Assembly (NCBI GenBank): GCA_963807775.1
Contig: CAWECY010000017.1
Location: forward strand, 62,001-126,000
Length of the DNA: 64,000 nucleotides
Source: Bog-473 sp963807775
Lineage (GTDB): Bacteria; Actinomycetota; Acidimicrobiia; Acidimicrobiales; RAAP-2
Direction: 5' to 3'
Part shown: positions 36,941-47,177 of the stretch, piece by piece
Layout of the letters: each line of letters starts with the position of its first letter
Position numbering within the stretch: the stretch's first letter is position 1
Translations under genes and position numbers: made by a program
Notes under the pieces: model-generated
What the model was told of the DNA's origin: nothing
The model's input: the letters and a program-made list of their open reading frames with translations, nothing else
Database searches by the model: none

Positions 36941-38305
36941 TCAGCCCGTACTCGCGGGAGCCGGGGCAGGCGCCTGCGCTGGAGCACCTGCGGGCGGCAC
37001 ACTCGGCTCGATCCAAACGGCGACGACGTACGCCACGACCACGGCCACGATGACGAGCGGCATGAGGCTCACCGCGTCGGAGAGGAAGAGGAGGCTCGGC
37101 AGCAACACCGCGGTCATGGGCATCTTCAGGGCCCCGGCGGTCATGGCTCCGACGCCCATGGCCGCACCGGCGATCATGGGCAGGCCGCCAACGTGGGACA
37201 ACGCGATCCCGCCGGCCGCTCCGATGAACATGCCCGGAAAGATGGGGCCTCCGCGGAAACTGCTCAGCGAGATCGAATAGGCCAGTCCCTTGCATACGAC
37301 CAGCAACAGCAGTGCACCGACCGTCCATCCCGCCGCCTGCTGGACGAGCGTTGGCAGTGCGCTCTGCCCCGAGAACAGGACCTCGGAAGAGCTTCGACCG
37401 GTCCCGGCCGCGAAGGCGATGGCCAGACCGCCGACGGCCAGGCCCGCCACCGGGGTCAACAGGACCCTCCTCCGTGCAACCAGGGGCCGGACCACCGTGG
37501 CCAACCTGAAGATCCCCGTGACAACGACCGCGGCGCCCACGCCAATGACGATCGCCCAGAGGAACTCGATGCCGTTGGGCGACCCGACCTTGGGAATGGA
37601 GGACACGGTCAGCGAGAACGACCCGAATCCGGTCAGGCTGTTGAGCCCGACGAAGATCAAAGACCCCACACCGGCGGCCAGGAGACCGGGGACCAGCACA
37701 ATCTCCATCATGGGGCCTCCGAGTCCGGCCATCTCCATGAGAAGGAAGGCACCGACGAGGGGCGAGCCCAAAAGCGTGGCGATGGCGGCGAAGCTCCCAG
37801 CGGCGCCGATCACGACCGCCGCCATCGGTGGTGCGTCGCGCTTGACCAGGTGGACCGCCAGAACGCCCATCCCGCTCCCAATGGCGATCAGTGGCGCCTC
37901 GGGACCCAGCACCACCCCGAGACTGAGCGTGGCGAACGCCGCCGCGACAATGCCGAAGAGCTCGACGGGCTGGACTGGCCCGCCGGACTTGAAACCCTCC
38001 GAAGGCTCGTGGCCACCGGTTCCTGGCAGGTAGCGAATGGCCAGGGCCACCAGCACGCCGCTGAGTGCCAGCCACGGCAGCGGCCACCACAGCGGCTCTC
38101 CCTGAAACCCGAGATCCTTCGGGAGATCGGTGAAGATCTCCGCCTGGACTTTGGAGACCGCGTCCAAGAAGAAGTAGGCGACCGTCGCCACGGGGACGCC
38201 GATGAGGGCCCCGAGCAGGAGGAGGGCGACGTAGCTCCGTGACTTGATGACCGCAGTCGGGTCGGAGGCCGGCGCCGGTTCGGGCGAGGCGGCAGGGTCG
38301 GTCAT
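36941..38305 (-). CDS. ClC-family chloride channel/antiporter
   Basis: A 454-residue ClC protein with about ten hydrophobic helices. The second anion-filter motif is seen as VLGPEAPLIAIGSG (family G-K/R-E-G-P; here G-P-E-A-P, so slightly degenerate). A further filter segment is SSFRGGPIFPGMFIGAAGG (family G-x-F-x-P). A Pro/Ala-rich tail of about 20 residues ends the protein and there is no CBS domain. It moves chloride or another anion across the membrane. The start is ATG 38303-38305. The degenerate first filter means transport selectivity is uncertain. Confidence 0.87.
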   Translation of the reverse strand: MTDPAASPEPAPASDPTAVIKSRSYVALLLLGALIGVPVATVAYFFLDAVSKVQAEIFTDLPKDLGFQGEPLWWPLPWLALSGVLVALAIRYLPGTGGHEPSEGFKSGGPVQPVELFGIVAAAFATLSLGVVLGPEAPLIAIGSGMGVLAVHLVKRDAPPMAAVVIGAAGSFAAIATLLGSPLVGAFLLMEMAGLGGPMMEIVLVPGLLAAGVGSLIFVGLNSLTGFGSFSLTVSSIPKVGSPNGIEFLWAIVIGVGAAVVVTGIFRLATVVRPLVARRRVLLTPVAGLAVGGLAIAFAAGTGRSSSEVLFSGQSALPTLVQQAAGWTVGALLLLVVCKGLAYSISLSSFRGGPIFPGMFIGAAGGIALSHVGGLPMIAGAAMGVGAMTAGALKMPMTAVLLPSLLFLSDAVSLMPLVIVAVVVAYVVAVWIEPSVPPAGAPAQAPAPAPASTG

Positions 38306-38728
38306 GGTCCGGTCTTCAGGCGCCTCATTGGTCTCTGACTTGCTCCTCCGACGCTCACAGAGAACCCCTCGTTCGAGACCTTAGCTGCGTCACGTCTCTC
38401 GACTGGGTCTTGCCGACGCCGGGCTTGGTGCGCATCTCGATGGACTTGACCGACCTCGCAGTTCCGGTCGGCGGTACCACGGCGATCGCCGACGCGGACA
38501 CTGGGCGGAAGGCGGATTCCCGGCGGCGACCTTGTCAAGGTGATGGGACCCGCCCAGTGAGTCCATGCCATTCCCCCGGACTGCAGCTCGGTCCACAGCA
38601 TTGTCGGTCAGTCAGTCGGGTGGATACGACGCTCGGTTCTTTCTCCCAAAAACCCATGGCTGGTCGCCAGCCCACCCGACGGCGTCGTTTTCATCTCTTC
38701 TGGTCGAGCGCCGCCGAGGCGGAACGGA
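38306..38728. other. 423-bp gap with no gene seen
   Basis: Separates the start of the ClC gene from the 3' end of the alpha-mannosidase gene. Only short GC-driven open frames cross it. I see no RNA gene, repeat or strong hairpin. Confidence 0.4.
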
Positions 38729-41717
38729 TCAGCCCAGGTCGAAGGCCAGCGTGACCAGCTCGAAGGGCCGGAGCTCGAGCTCGACGGTGCCGTCGTGGCT
38801 GGCCAGCGGGGACACCGCGCGCTCGAGCAGATCGGTGCGGGCCACCGACACGAAGGGACGGTGCAGCGTCACGCGCACGGGACCTCGGGAGCCCCACACC
38901 TCGCAGAGGCGGACCACCACGGCATCGGAACGGTCGGCCCACTTGACCGCCTCCACACTCACCCCCGGCCGATCGACGGAGACCACCCGGCCCTCACCCC
39001 GACCGGCGAGCAGCGAGAGGGGGAGGTTGAAGTGCTCGGCCTCGGCGATGACCCCGGCGTCCCGCAGGTCACCCTCGTGGGGGACCAGCGCGTAGGCGAA
39101 GTGGTGGGAGCCCTGGTCCGCCTCGGGGTCGGGAAAGCCCGGGGCGCGGAGGAGCGAGAGCCGCATGGTGTGCCCGAGGATGTCGTAGCCGTACTTGGAC
39201 TCGTTGAGCAGAGCCACCCCGTAGCCGGGCTCACTCAGATCCGCCCACCGGTGGCCGCACACCTCGAAGCGCGCCTCGTCCCAGCTGGTGTTGGTGACGG
39301 TCGGCCGTTCGAGATGGCCGTGCTGGATCTCGTAGGTGGCGCGCGTGGAGCGGACGGAGACGGGGAAGGCGACCTTCAGGAACCGGTGCCGCTCGTGCCA
39401 CTCCACGTCGGTGTGGAACTCGAGCCGCCGCGTCCCGGCGGCCAGGCGCATGGTCTGGGTGATGGTCGAGGCACCGAAGGAGCGGATGAACCTGACCCCG
39501 CCCCGAAGCGGATGGCGCTCCACCACCTCGATCGAGTCCACGGCAACCAGGTCGGTGACCTGGTCGAGATAGGTGCGGTCGACGTCCCAGGCGTCGAAGG
39601 CGCGCGGATGGTCGTCGTGGAGCTGGAACAGGTTGCCGCGCTCATCGTCGGCCAGCACCTGGCGGCCGGCGACGAGATCCCGCACCGAGGTCAGCAGGCC
39701 GTCACCGTCCCACTCCACCCGAAGGAGTCCGTTGTCCAGCCAGCCCTCGCCGATGGTCACCTGCTCTCTGCCGCCGAGCGACCGGTCGGGCACCACCGTC
39801 GACCAGCCGCACGCTGGTGCCGACACCAGGGCCAGCGAACCGTCGGGCAGTTCGACCACCTCGGTCCGGTCGGTGGACGACGGGTTGAACGCCACCACGC
39901 CCCACGGCCTCGTCTCCCCCGGCTACGACCGTCTGGGCCTCGGCAATGACCGAGCCGGCGATGGCGAGCACCTCGGCCTGCTCACGCGCGGTGTCCTCGT
40001 AGACCCAGTGGATGCTGGACCCGGGGAGGATGTCGTGGAACTGGTGGAGCAGGAGAAGCTTCCAGGCCCGGTCGAGGTCGGGACGCCGGTCGAGGGACGC
40101 CGCCACCGACCACAGCTCGGCGGCCCGGAGGGCTTCCTCGGCGCGGCGGTTGGCCAGCTTGACGTCGGCGTGCGTGGTCAGTGTGGCCCGGTGGGCTTCG
40201 AGGTAGAGCTCACCGACCCAGACCGGGAGGTCGTCGGCCTCCCGGCCCAACCGATCGAGGAAACCCGCGACGGTGCCGATCTCCGCACGGGGCAGGCCGT
40301 CAAGATCGGTCATGCGGCGGAAGCGCTCGACCATGGTGTGGTTCGGGCCACCCCCGCCGTCGCCGTAGCCGAAGGGGTAGAGGTTGAGGGCGGTGCCATC
40401 GGGCCCCAGGCCACGGTCCTGACCAGCGGCCACCTCGCCGACGGAGAAGTCGCCGTTGTAGGTGTTGGCCGGGGGGAAGTGGGCCAGCAGGCGGCTGCCG
40501 TCATGGCCCTCCCACCAGAAGGAGGTGTGTGGAAAGGCGTTGGTGTCGTTCCAGGACATCTTCTGGGTGATGAATGAGGTGACGCCGGCCTCACGAGCGA
40601 TCTGGGGCAGGGCGGCCGAGTAGCCGAAGACGTCCGGAATCCACAGTTCGTGCGTCTCGACCCCGAACTCCTCGGCGAAGAATCGCTTGCCGTACACCAA
40701 CTGGCGCACCAGGGACTCGCCCGACGGGACGTTGGTGTCCGGCTCGACCCACATGCCTCCGACCGGCTCCCACCTTCCCGATCGGACCTGTTCCCCGATC
40801 TGCTCGTACAGGTCGGGGTATTCGTCCTTCATCCACTGGTACTGCACGGCCTGGCTGCACACGAAGTGGTGCTCGGGGTAGCGCTCGAGCAGGCGCAGCT
40901 GGTTGGAGAAGGTCCTTGCGCATTTGCGCCTGGTCTCGCGTAGCGGCCACAGCCAGGCGCAGTCGATGTGGGCGTGACCCACCGCCACGACGGTGTTGGC
41001 CGAGGACGTGGGCCGGTCGAGGAGCGGAGCCAGCACGTCCCGGGCCGGGACCACCGAGGCGGAGACGTTCTCGGGGTCGATGATGCCCCGTGCCTTGTCC
41101 AGCGCCAGGATGATCTCCTCGGATCGGTCGGGGTCCAGTGCGGCCAGTTCGACCAGGATCCGCATGTCGAGGAAGAGTCCTTCGACCGACCGGTCGGCGA
41201 CCGCCAGCTCGGCTGTCTCGAGGGTATAGAGCGGTGCGCCCCGGTAGTCGGGCAGGAGCAGGGGCCAGTCGGCCAAGTGCCACGGCGGGATCGGATTCGC
41301 AGCCGCCTCGACGAAGAACTCGACCGGCTCGCCCCCGTGAGCCTCGGGGGTGAGCACGAACTCGCGGTGCTGGTGGTGCAGTCCCTGGACGGGCCGGAGC
41401 CCGGTGTCCCAGATCTGGCCCTCGGCCGTGAAGCCGACCATCTGGTCGCCGCCGAGGTGGATGAGGGCCACCACTTCCGCCCCGGCCCACGAGTCCGGGA
41501 TCGATCCCCGGAACCGGAACCACGTGGTATCCCACGTGCCTCCCCAGGGGTCGCCCACTTCGAACGGGGTGAACGGTCGCCCAACGGCCTCGATGGCCGG
41601 AATTGGCTCGCCGTGCAGGTGGTGGGCCGACACCTCCAGCGGGGCACGCCGCCCGTAGATCGCCGGGCGGACCACCGTCTTCAAGAACTGCCGGAGCGAG
41701 CCGGGATCGTCAGCCAT
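38729..41717 (-). CDS. GH38 alpha-mannosidase, one frame change
   Basis: About 996 codons when the two pieces are joined, the normal length for GH38. The N-terminal piece has the zinc/substrate motif VAVGHAHIDCAWLWPLRET (near residue 247), the nucleophile Asp in WIPDVFGYSAALPQIA (near 361), and LLLLHQFHDILPGSSIHWVY. The C-terminal beta-sandwich piece starts WGVVAFNPSSTDRTEVVELP. The join needs one base at a run of five C (39916-39920). The enzyme removes alpha-mannose from glycans. No signal peptide is visible, so it is likely cytosolic and acts on imported oligosaccharides. No transporter lies alongside. Confidence 0.87.
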
Positions 41718-42013
41718 CGGCCCAAGTCTGGCAGCCGTGAAGGAATCCCACCGATGAGCGGTGTCGATGCTCGCTCGGCCCGCAAGTCGGACCGTCGTCG
41801 CTTTTCCTACAAATCGCGAGCGTCCACCAAGTTCGCCCCTGTGGTCGAGCGCTCCACTCTCAATTCACTTGTTCGCTCCGGACTCTGGACTCGAGCCATA
41901 CCTGAACGTTGGAAATGGGCCGCCACCCCCCCCCCGAGCCGCCTGACGCCGTCCTGACGAGATCAAGGAAGCCCAGCCGCCGCTGAGAAAGGTGGACTTC
42001 GCGTGAGGGATGC

Positions 42014-43078
42014 CTAGGCGCCCGGAGCCCCACCGCCGTCTGACGGCGTGCGCACCACCGTGCGGCCGGTCGTCTCGCGGCGCTCGAGCGCCTCGAGCTC
42101 GGCGGGGACGTCAGCGAACTCGATATGCCGACCGATCACTGGGCGGATTGCTCCGGCCCGGGTGAGGTGCAAGATCCGGCTCCAGATGTCGACTCCCTGG
42201 GCGGATGACAAAAAGTTCATGCCAAACGGACGAGCGGGCCGCGGTGAGTCGGCGTATGCGAAGCAGATCCCTACCAAATCAAAGTTCCCGTAGATGCTCG
42301 GCTGGATCGGCAACGGGCGCTCCTCGGCTTCGATACCAGAAGCGAACCCGATGATGAGGTGACGTCCGTTGAAGGCCATCGCCCGGAACGTCTCTGTCGT
42401 CACCGCGCCACCCACGGTGTCGAATGCCACGTCCACCCCCCGTCCGTTGGTGACGTCGTCCACGAAGGCAACAAAATCGTCACTGCGGTAGTTCACGCCG
42501 TAGTCGGCACCCACCGACCGGCAAAAGTCCACCTTCTCGTCGGTCCCCGCCGTGGCGATCACCGTGGCGCCGAACGCCTTGGCCAGCTGGACGGCGGCCG
42601 ACCCGACGCCGCCGGCCGCGGCGTGGATGAGCACGACGTCACCAGGGGCCACCCGTCCCCGGACGTGCAGGGCGAGGTAGCTCAGCTGGTACGGGAAGTA
42701 CATCGCCACCCCCTCGGCCGCGCCGAGCCAGGTGGGGAGTTGCTGCAGCATCGCGCCGTCGAGCAGTGCCGCCGACGCGTAGGCGCCCTGCACGCCTGCG
42801 GTGGTCCCGACCACTCGTCGGCCCACCATCCCCTCACAACCCGGCCCGGCCGCCTCGACCGTTCCTGCGGCCGCCATGCCGATGACGAAGGGGGGTTCGA
42901 ACTTCAACAGCCCGTATCGACCCCGGATGGTGTCGATGTCGTTGAAGTCGAGGCAGAACGCGTCCACGGCGATCCGCACCTGGTTGGCGCCCGGTTCGCC
43001 GACGTCCACGGTCTGGATCTCGAGGGCGTCGGTGGGTGCGCCCAGCCGGGTGACCATCCAGGCTGTCGCCGTCGTCAT
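42014..43078 (-). CDS. Zinc-free quinone oxidoreductase-type dehydrogenase (MDR superfamily)
   Basis: 354 residues. The fold is that of NADPH:quinone reductase: DAFCLDFNDIDTIRGRYG near the start, the Rossmann region GDVVLIHAAAGGVGSAAVQLAKAFGATVIATAG, and DVAFDTVGG. There are no zinc-binding Cys sets. The family reduces quinones or enoyl substrates with NADPH. Its ATG (43076-43078) overlaps the P450 stop in an ATGA, so the two genes form a coupled operon and the dehydrogenase probably acts on the P450 product. The long frame upstream is the P450 gene in another phase. Confidence 0.88.
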   Translation of the reverse strand: MTTATAWMVTRLGAPTDALEIQTVDVGEPGANQVRIAVDAFCLDFNDIDTIRGRYGLLKFEPPFVIGMAAAGTVEAAGPGCEGMVGRRVVGTTAGVQGAYASAALLDGAMLQQLPTWLGAAEGVAMYFPYQLSYLALHVRGRVAPGDVVLIHAAAGGVGSAAVQLAKAFGATVIATAGTDEKVDFCRSVGADYGVNYRSDDFVAFVDDVTNGRGVDVAFDTVGGAVTTETFRAMAFNGRHLIIGFASGIEAEERPLPIQPSIYGNFDLVGICFAYADSPRPARPFGMNFLSSAQGVDIWSRILHLTRAGAIRPVIGRHIEFADVPAELEALERRETTGRTVVRTPSDGGGAPGA

Positions 43079-44301
43079 CGGGAGCTCCCATAGTCGACAG
43101 GCAGGTGCTTGATGCCGTTGAGCCACGACGAGCGGAGGCGGTCGGGCCGACCCATCAGCCTCATGTCGGTCAGCTCGTCCGCGATCACGTCGAACATCAC
43201 CTTCAGCTCGAGGCGGGACAGGTTGGCCCCGATGCAGTAGTGCGAGCCGCCGGCGCCGAAGGTGACGTGGGGATTCGGTGAGCGGCCGATGTCGAACCGC
43301 CGTGGGTCGTCGAACACGTCCTCGTCGAAGTTGGCGGAGGGGAAGTACAGGCCTACCCGCTCGCCCTGGTGCACCAACCGGCCGGCGACCTCGATGTCCT
43401 CTTCGGCCGTGCGCTGGAGGGCCACGGCGGGCGAGGCCCAACGCAAGATCTCGTCGACGGCCGTCGCTGGGCGTTCGGAGCGCCATCGTTCCCACTGGTC
43501 CGGATGTTGCAGAAAGGCCAACATGCCGTGGGTGATCGCCTGACGGGTGGTCTCGTTGCCCGCAACGGAGAGGATCATGAAGAAGAACGCGAACTCCTCG
43601 CTGTTCAGGCGTTGGCCGTCGGCGTCGGGTTGGACGAGTCGGCTGGTGACGTCCCCGAGGTCGTTGTCGATCCGTATTTCGGCTAAAGCGTGCGCATAGG
43701 TGAACATCTCGACGACGCCCGAGAGGTCGGTGTCGGCGTACTCCGGGTCCTCGTTGCCCGCCATCTGGTCGCTCCAGTCGAAGAGCCGCTGGCGATCGGT
43801 GTCGGGGATGCCCATGAGGCCGGCGATGGCCTGCAAGGGCAGATGACGGGCGACGTCAATCACGAAGTCGCCCGTACCGTCATGCTTGGCGGCCCAGACG
43901 ATGCGGTGGGCTCGTTCGCGCAGGTCGTCCTCGAGGCCCGCCAAGGCGCGCGGGGTGAAGCACCGGTTTCCGACCCTGCGAACTCGGGTGTGCCGGGGCG
44001 GGTCCATGCAGAGCAGGAGGTTCTTGGTGGATTCGCCGGTGGGATCGGACTCATCGAGCCGACGAACGAAGGCGGAGTTGGCCTCCACAGACCACCCGAG
44101 ACTCCTGGTCACCTCCGTGATGTCGGCGTGGCGCGTGAGCGCCCAATATCCCGCGTCTCCGTACCCCGCTAGAGCGGGTTGCGGATTCCACCGAATGGGT
44201 TGATTCCGGCGCAGCCAAGCGAACTCATCGAGGGGCAGGTGATCGGCCAGCAGGTCGGGATCGCTCAGATCGACGCGGGCGTCGACAGGCGTTAAGGGCA
44301 C
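43075..44301 (-). CDS. Cytochrome P450
   Basis: 408 residues. The I-helix oxygen motif is AGNETTR (family A/G-G-x-D/E-T-T), the K-helix ExxR is EILR, and the heme loop is FGAGGSHYCIGANLSR, with the ligand Cys near residue 356. These and the phrase LLLCMDPPRHTRVRRV resemble actinobacterial CYP125/142-like sterol or lipid hydroxylases, but the assignment to a subfamily is a guess. GTG 44299-44301 is favoured by AAGGAGG nine bases upstream. It is the first gene of the P450-quinone reductase operon. A divergent TetR gene and an intergenic palindrome suggest repression. No ferredoxin gene is nearby. Confidence 0.92.
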   Translation of the reverse strand: MPLTPVDARVDLSDPDLLADHLPLDEFAWLRRNQPIRWNPQPALAGYGDAGYWALTRHADITEVTRSLGWSVEANSAFVRRLDESDPTGESTKNLLLCMDPPRHTRVRRVGNRCFTPRALAGLEDDLRERAHRIVWAAKHDGTGDFVIDVARHLPLQAIAGLMGIPDTDRQRLFDWSDQMAGNEDPEYADTDLSGVVEMFTYAHALAEIRIDNDLGDVTSRLVQPDADGQRLNSEEFAFFFMILSVAGNETTRQAITHGMLAFLQHPDQWERWRSERPATAVDEILRWASPAVALQRTAEEDIEVAGRLVHQGERVGLYFPSANFDEDVFDDPRRFDIGRSPNPHVTFGAGGSHYCIGANLSRLELKVMFDVIADELTDMRLMGRPDRLRSSWLNGIKHLPVDYGSSR

Positions 44302-44350
44302 GACGCCGGACCTCCTTGCTTGACGCCGCTTGGCGCTGCGACCGTAGACT

Positions 44351-44370
44351 TTGATACCGGCGGGTGTCAA
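44351..44370. promoter_or_regulatory. Candidate TetR operator between the P450 and TetR genes
   Basis: A 20-bp near-palindrome: TTGATACC and GGTGTCAA around a 4-base centre, with seven of eight arm positions pairing. It sits 50 bp upstream of the P450 start and 17 bp upstream of the TetR ATG, so a bound dimer could block both promoters. Confidence 0.5.
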
Positions 44371-44386
44371 CTAGGCTGGTCCCGAG

Positions 44387-45010
44387 ATGGAGTACCAGGT
44401 GACGATGCCCTTCAAGGGGGTCAGTGCCGCCGACCGGCGCATCGATCGACGGACCCGGCTGGTGGGGGCCGCTTTCGAGATCGCCGGAGCCGAAGGCGCA
44501 GACGCGCTCGGCGTCGGGCGCGTGTGCCTCGCCGCCGGACTGACCAAGCGATATTTCTACGAGAGCTTCGCGTCGCTTTCCGAGCTCCAGAGCGCTGTCG
44601 TCGACCATGCGATCGCGACGATGTTGCGGTGCGTGGATCCGTTCCGGCCGACCGGGCCCGGCGGGCCGCCACAAGCGTGGCTCGAGGCGTTCGTCGGCGC
44701 ATTGGTGGACGACGAGCGTCTCGCTCGGGTGTTGCTCGCCGAGACCCATGGCGGCGCGCTCAGCCCTTTTCGACACCAGATCATCGACGTGGCCATCGCA
44801 GGAATGGCACCGCCTGGCTCGGACCCGCAGGCAGACCTTCGTGCTCGCCTCGTCGCCTACGCACAAATTGGCACCTTGAGCGAGCTGTGCCTGGCATGGC
44901 ACCGGGAGCAGCTGGCAATGGAGCGGGCGACACTTGTCGACGTTCTGGCCGATCTGTTCGTCCGTATCGACGGTGCTCGTTCTGGAGCTCCAGGCAGTTC
45001 GAGCAGCTGA
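44387..45010 (+). CDS. TetR-family transcriptional regulator
   Basis: 207 residues. The N-terminal HTH is clear (RTRLVGAAFEIAGAEGADALGVGRVCLAAGLTKRYFYESFASLSELQSAVVDHA), with the TetR 'YFYESF' variant of YxYFxxK. The rest is an all-helical ligand domain. ATG 44387 is used here; ATG 44405 is an alternative with GGAG nearby. Divergence from the P450 operon over an 85-bp region with a palindrome suggests it controls that operon and itself. Confidence 0.88.
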   Translation: MEYQVTMPFKGVSAADRRIDRRTRLVGAAFEIAGAEGADALGVGRVCLAAGLTKRYFYESFASLSELQSAVVDHAIATMLRCVDPFRPTGPGGPPQAWLEAFVGALVDDERLARVLLAETHGGALSPFRHQIIDVAIAGMAPPGSDPQADLRARLVAYAQIGTLSELCLAWHREQLAMERATLVDVLADLFVRIDGARSGAPGSSSS

Positions 45011-45099
45011 ACCGCTAAGACGGTCTTCTCCCATCCGGTATAGATTCTTGCTTTCAGGTGGTGACCGCGACGCCGAGGGATCCGGAGGCCTCAGCTGAC

Positions 45100-45594
45100 A
45101 TGATCCGTCTCATCGCAGCGATCGACTCTCGACGGGGCATCGCGACGGACACGGGTATCCCCTGGAAGCTTCCCGGAGACACGGCCTACTTCCACGACAA
45201 GACGGCCACTGGCGTCATCCTCATGGGTTGGGCGACCTACAACGAGTTCACTGCGCCGCTGCACGAAAGAGAGAACTTCGTGCTGACGGCTGAATCCGGC
45301 CCCTTGCGCACGGGCTTCCGGGCCGTCGGCGGTGTCGACCAATTGGTGGCTGCTCATCCGGGCGAAGACATATGGGTGATTGGTGGTGGCACCGTCTACG
45401 CAGAGACGATCGCCGAGGCCGACGAACTGTTGCTGACTCAGGTTGTCGGCGATTTCGACTGCACCAAGTTCTTCCCGCCGTACCAAGCTGAGTTTCAGCT
45501 CGCCGCCCAAGGTGAGGATCGTCAGGAGGGGGGAATCACCTATCGATTCGAAACGTGGCGGCGCCTTCAAACCAAGCGGACGGGTTCCCGCTAG
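45100..45594 (+). CDS. Dihydrofolate reductase
   Basis: A 164-residue DHFR, which reduces dihydrofolate to tetrahydrofolate with NADPH. Signatures: IRLIAAIDSRRGIATDTGIPWKLPGD (substrate loop), VILMGWATYNEF and the NADPH site VIGGGTVYAETIAEADELLLTQV. The length is typical. I start at ATG 45100 with CGGAGG upstream; a GTG at 45058 would add 14 non-family residues. No thymidylate synthase lies nearby, so this may be a second or divergent DHFR. Confidence 0.86.
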   Translation: MIRLIAAIDSRRGIATDTGIPWKLPGDTAYFHDKTATGVILMGWATYNEFTAPLHERENFVLTAESGPLRTGFRAVGGVDQLVAAHPGEDIWVIGGGTVYAETIAEADELLLTQVVGDFDCTKFFPPYQAEFQLAAQGEDRQEGGITYRFETWRRLQTKRTGSR

Positions 45595-45618
45595 ACGTCA
45601 CACGGTTGATGACATCCG

Positions 45619-45993
45619 TCACGCGAGAGCCGGGCATTCCTCATAGCGGTACAACCGTGCGATCATCTGCCGGGAGACGCCCATAAGACGGGCTACCTCG
45701 GCAAAGCTCAACTTCTCTTCGTCGACCATCGCGCGGATGAGGCCGGCTCGGTACACCATCACGGCGTGCTCGAACGCATCGATTGCCGCCGACGACCTCA
45801 GACGGGCTTCGCGACCACCTTGCGCGATGAGGTCAGTGACGAGCTCCGAAACGGGCACGCCGGCCACCAGCCGCTCCCGGGCCCCGTCGATCGATGCGAG
45901 CCCTTCGCCAATCGCTCTCTGCGCCTCTTCACCGGTCTGCTCGATTCGCTTGATTGTCTCCAACAGCCAGGGTGTACTCGCCACGCGGCTCAT
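45619..45993 (-). CDS. Small HTH protein
   Basis: 124 residues. The first two thirds are helical (TPWLLETIKRIEQTGEEAQRAIGEG). The C-terminus holds a helix-turn-helix (LSFAEVARLMGVSRQMIARLYRY), of the kind that reads DNA as a sigma-like or resolvase-like helix pair. It could be a regulator, but its target is unknown. It is convergent with DHFR (24 bp between ends). Confidence 0.7.
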   Translation of the reverse strand: MSRVASTPWLLETIKRIEQTGEEAQRAIGEGLASIDGARERLVAGVPVSELVTDLIAQGGREARLRSSAAIDAFEHAVMVYRAGLIRAMVDEEKLSFAEVARLMGVSRQMIARLYRYEECPALA

Positions 45994-46146
45994 CGCAGAT
46001 CCGCCCTTTTCCTAGTGTTCGCACCGGTGGACCGAAGCAAGCAGAACCGGCGTTGGGGACCTAGAAATGGTACCCGGCCGGCGGCCCTGAACTAGTGACA
46101 GTGGGCTAGGTCGGCGGCCCATTTGCTGCAACCCTCAGTTGCACGG

Positions 46147-46632
46147 TCACCTTGCCCGCGCGCACTGTTCTGGGGCAATGAGGATCGGGCGTCGGGTGTG
46201 CGACGCCAGACTGTGCGAGACGCTGCCGAGCAAAGCGCTGCGTAGGGCGCCCCGACCCCGTTGGCCGCACACGATCAAGCGTGCCGAAAGCTGGTCCGCG
46301 GCGTACAAGATGGCCCTCGGAATCCCTTCGAAGGACTCCTTGATCATCGGCGAGGCCTCATATCCGTGTTCGCTCGCCCGGAGCGCTCCCTCTTCCGCCA
46401 TTGATCTTGCATACGATTCTTCCTCGGCACCCAAGTCTGCACCGCCCGTCGTCGTGCCCGCAGCGAAGGCGCCGGCGAGAGCCAAGCGCGTTGCGACCGT
46501 TTCCCAAACCGTGAGCACAATGGCGTCCACCGGTCGATTGATCAGATGCACCGCTGCTCTCATGGCTGCTCGCGATCCGTCAGAGCCGTCGAAGCAGAAC
46601 AGCACGGGACCACGTTGACTTCCTTCCGTCAT
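46147..46632 (-). CDS. Universal stress protein (UspA family)
   Basis: 161 residues with a single Usp domain. The opening strand VLFCFDGSDGSRAAMRAAVHL and the ATP-binding motif G-x2-G-x9-G-S (CGQRGRGALRSALLGSVSHSL) show an ATP-binding type, followed by RRPILIAPE. Usp proteins help survival in starvation, hypoxia and stress. The start is ATG 46630-46632, preceded by AAAGG. Cytosolic. Confidence 0.9.
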   Translation of the reverse strand: MTEGSQRGPVLFCFDGSDGSRAAMRAAVHLINRPVDAIVLTVWETVATRLALAGAFAAGTTTGGADLGAEEESYARSMAEEGALRASEHGYEASPMIKESFEGIPRAILYAADQLSARLIVCGQRGRGALRSALLGSVSHSLASHTRRPILIAPEQCARAR

Positions 46633-46745
46633 CACACTTGGCCTTTCATTTTGGGAGGTCTCGGACGCTTCCGACGCCCACATCGAAACGGCTCATACCG
46701 TCGTTCCGCCCCTTGATCCGTCATCAAAGGGCCCTATGAGTTCGC

Positions 46746-47177
46746 CTATTCGCCGATTCCGTAAAGAAGGTCGTCGATTGTTCTCCAGCTGTCCTCCGTG
46801 ATCCGTCCCCCGCCGGGAACGCAGCCGACGACTACGGCCACCCCATCCGGGTCGCGGCCTACCACTGCAGTCCACTCCTTGTGATCTCGCCGGCTGACGA
46901 GGAGTCGCCGAGAGTTCAAGTCGCTCGCGATCCGCTCAAGTTGATCGGTCGACTCGACTTCCAATACGAAGGCGCGCAGGCCGACGTGGCGAGCTCCTCC
47001 GACGCGACTGCTCCCAAACGCTCGCAATACGATGACCTGAGGTAGATCACTCCCAGGAGCGCTGACCGTCGCCAACTGCTCATTTTGGGAGAGCAACGTG
47101 AAATCGAGCACCTCACGATAGAAGTCAATCGATCGCTTCAGATCGGCCACGTTCATCACCACACCCTGAAAGTTCAT
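46746..47177 (-). CDS. VOC/glyoxalase-fold protein
   Basis: 143 residues. One vicinal-oxygen-chelate domain: MNVADLKRSIDFYREVLDFTL at the start, a central VGLRAFVLEVESTDQLERIASDL and the closing GRDPDGVAVVVGCVP. The metal ligands typical of the fold (a His near the start and a terminal Glu) are not all evident, so it may not be a glyoxalase. ATG 47175-47177 has GGAG upstream. Role unknown. Confidence 0.8.
   Translation of the reverse strand: MNFQGVVMNVADLKRSIDFYREVLDFTLLSQNEQLATVSAPGSDLPQVIVLRAFGSSRVGGARHVGLRAFVLEVESTDQLERIASDLNSRRLLVSRRDHKEWTAVVGRDPDGVAVVVGCVPGGGRITEDSWRTIDDLLYGIGE

Noticed and set aside
41926..41935. Run of ten C as a phase-variation tract
   Set aside because: It lies in a non-coding gap with no start codon or promoter close enough to be switched; recorded only as a likely error-prone site.
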